DNA from: Candidatus Nanopelagicales bacterium
Lineage (GTDB): Bacteria; Actinomycetota; Actinomycetes; S36-B12
Assembly: GCA_030836325.1 (NCBI GenBank)
Contig: JAURQC010000090.1
Location: 1-5,427, forward strand
DNA: 5,427 nucleotides
Reading direction: 5' to 3'
The stretch's first letter is position 1, and every line of letters starts with the position of its first letter. The position numbers and the translations under genes are program-made. Below, piece after piece: positions 4,760 to 5,427 of this stretch. The notes below the pieces were generated by a model. The model searched no databases and was not told the origin of the DNA. It worked only from the letters and a program-made list of their open reading frames with translations.

Positions 4760-5427
4760 GTGGGTCTTTTCGGACGCCGCAAGGACGATGGGCTCGCGTC
4801 CGCAAAAGCGGAGGCTGATGGCCCGGACGCTTCGGAACACGACACGTCGGAGGTAGATCCGCAGCCGCTTGATCGCGATTCCCGGGTGGAAGGCAGCGAT
4901 CGTGCGAACGGCCCCTGGGATGCCGATGAGGACTACCCAAACGAGATGCGTATCGATCTCGGCGCCCTTCTCGTGCCGCAACGTCCAGACATCCGCATCC
5001 AGGTTCAAGCAGATCCGTCCAGTGGCTCGGTCTCCCAATTGAGTCTTGTGACCAACACATCCGCTGTGCAGATTCAGCCGTATGCAGCACCCCGTACCGC
5101 CGGGATGTGGGATGAAATCCGCGGACAGATCAAGTCGTCCATCAACAAGTCCGGTGGCTTGGTGGAGGAAGTGCAGGGAACTTTTGGCACCGAGCTGCGG
5201 GCGCAGGTGACTGCCCAAGACGGCAAGGCACAACCGGCACGATTTTGTGGCGTCGACGGTCCGCGGTGGTTCGTTCGGATGGTGTTCCTCGGCCAAGCAG
5301 CTCGAGATGCTCAGGTTGCGGCACCTCTGGAGGAGATGATCCGCTCGATGGTGGTCGTCCGCGGTGGTGAGGCAATGCCCATGGGGAACGCGCTCGCCCT
5401 GCGCGTGCCACAGGATCAAACACAGGA
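4760..5427 (+). CDS. DUF3710 family protein (3' end outside window)
   Basis: Soluble protein of the actinobacterial DUF3710 family, found downstream of dut in many members of the phylum; function unknown. The frame opens at GTG 4760 behind a good ribosome site and stays open to the right edge (222 codons), probably only a little short of full length. The N-terminus MGLFGRRKDD is the family hallmark. An acidic, low-complexity linker covers residues 11-50. The conserved domain then runs from GPWDADED (51-58) through MRIDLGALLVPQ (63-74), QIQPYAAPRTAGMWDEIR (104-121), GTFGTEL (140-146), and FCGVDGPRWFVRMVFLG (162-178), to APLEEMIRSMVVVRGGEAMP (188-207). No transmembrane segment, signal peptide or known catalytic motif is seen. 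It is separated from dut by 51 bp, is on the same strand, and is probably in the same transcript. It corresponds to Rv2696c of M. tuberculosis. Anything in the missing C-terminus cannot be judged here. Confidence 0.92.
   Translation, partial: MGLFGRRKDDGLASAKAEADGPDASEHDTSEVDPQPLDRDSRVEGSDRANGPWDADEDYPNEMRIDLGALLVPQRPDIRIQVQADPSSGSVSQLSLVTNTSAVQIQPYAAPRTAGMWDEIRGQIKSSINKSGGLVEEVQGTFGTELRAQVTAQDGKAQPARFCGVDGPRWFVRMVFLGQAARDAQVAAPLEEMIRSMVVVRGGEAMPMGNALALRVPQDQTQ

Noticed and set aside
4090..4845. Long minus-strand open frame (251 codons) antisense to the thioesterase end and all of dut
   Set aside because: It lies opposite a dUTPase with all five motifs, its sequence is Ser/Pro/Arg-rich with no family character, and its repeats only mirror the 27-bp repeat. 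It is a high-GC shadow frame.
4745..5419. Minus-strand open frame (224 codons) antisense to DUF3710
   Set aside because: The plus strand carries a clear DUF3710 protein with a proper ribosome site. The antisense product has no recognisable motif.
1..5427. A novel multi-gene defence, mobile or biosynthetic system
   Set aside because: Every gene belongs to a known housekeeping or widespread actinobacterial family. There are no recombinase, nuclease, toxin-antitoxin or biosynthetic signatures, and base composition shows no obvious break.

Overview
The window looks like an ordinary chromosomal segment of an actinobacterium (Actinomycetota). The evidence is moderately high GC, GTG starts, and several families that are largely confined to this phylum: DUF4193, DUF3093, DUF4235 and DUF3710. 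Gene density is very high, and no RNA gene, insertion sequence, phage gene or CRISPR array is visible. I cannot place the organism below phylum level from the sequence alone.

Layout. Positions 1-758 (minus strand) hold the N-terminal part of an MFS transporter that runs off the left edge. It is divergent from an inositol-monophosphatase-family gene (867-1706, plus). That gene converges, with a 17-bp gap, on a gamma-class carbonic-anhydrase-like hexapeptide protein (1724-2242, minus). A 121-bp divergent region then leads to a small acidic zinc-ribbon DUF4193 protein (2364-2660, plus). This converges on a minus-strand pair, DUF3093 (3048-3539) followed by DUF4235 (2698-2979); a bulged hairpin lies in the convergent gap. 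A short divergent region with a 14-bp perfect palindrome (3548-3561) separates DUF3093 from a plus-strand cluster: a PaaI-type hotdog thioesterase (3585-4190), dUTPase (dut, 4190-4708) overlapping its stop codon, and a DUF3710 protein (4760 onwards) cut by the right edge.

How the genes relate. From memory of Mycobacterium tuberculosis, the order suhB (Rv2701c), Rv2700, DUF4193 (Rv2699c), DUF3093 (Rv2698), dut (Rv2697c), DUF3710 (Rv2696c) is the same scaffold with the same relative strands. Here the carbonic-anhydrase-like gene occupies the Rv2700 position, and the DUF4235 and thioesterase genes are extra. The window is therefore a conserved housekeeping block with local insertions. The one clear biochemical anchor is Dut (dUTP to dUMP plus PPi, keeping uracil out of DNA and supplying dTMP synthesis). 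The inositol phosphatase probably serves inositol or related sugar-phosphate metabolism. The functions of the DUF proteins are unknown.

The most distinctive local features are a three-copy, in-frame 27-bp tandem repeat at the start of dut, in which every copy begins with ATG, and the palindrome between DUF3093 and the thioesterase. I see no sign of a new multi-gene system.
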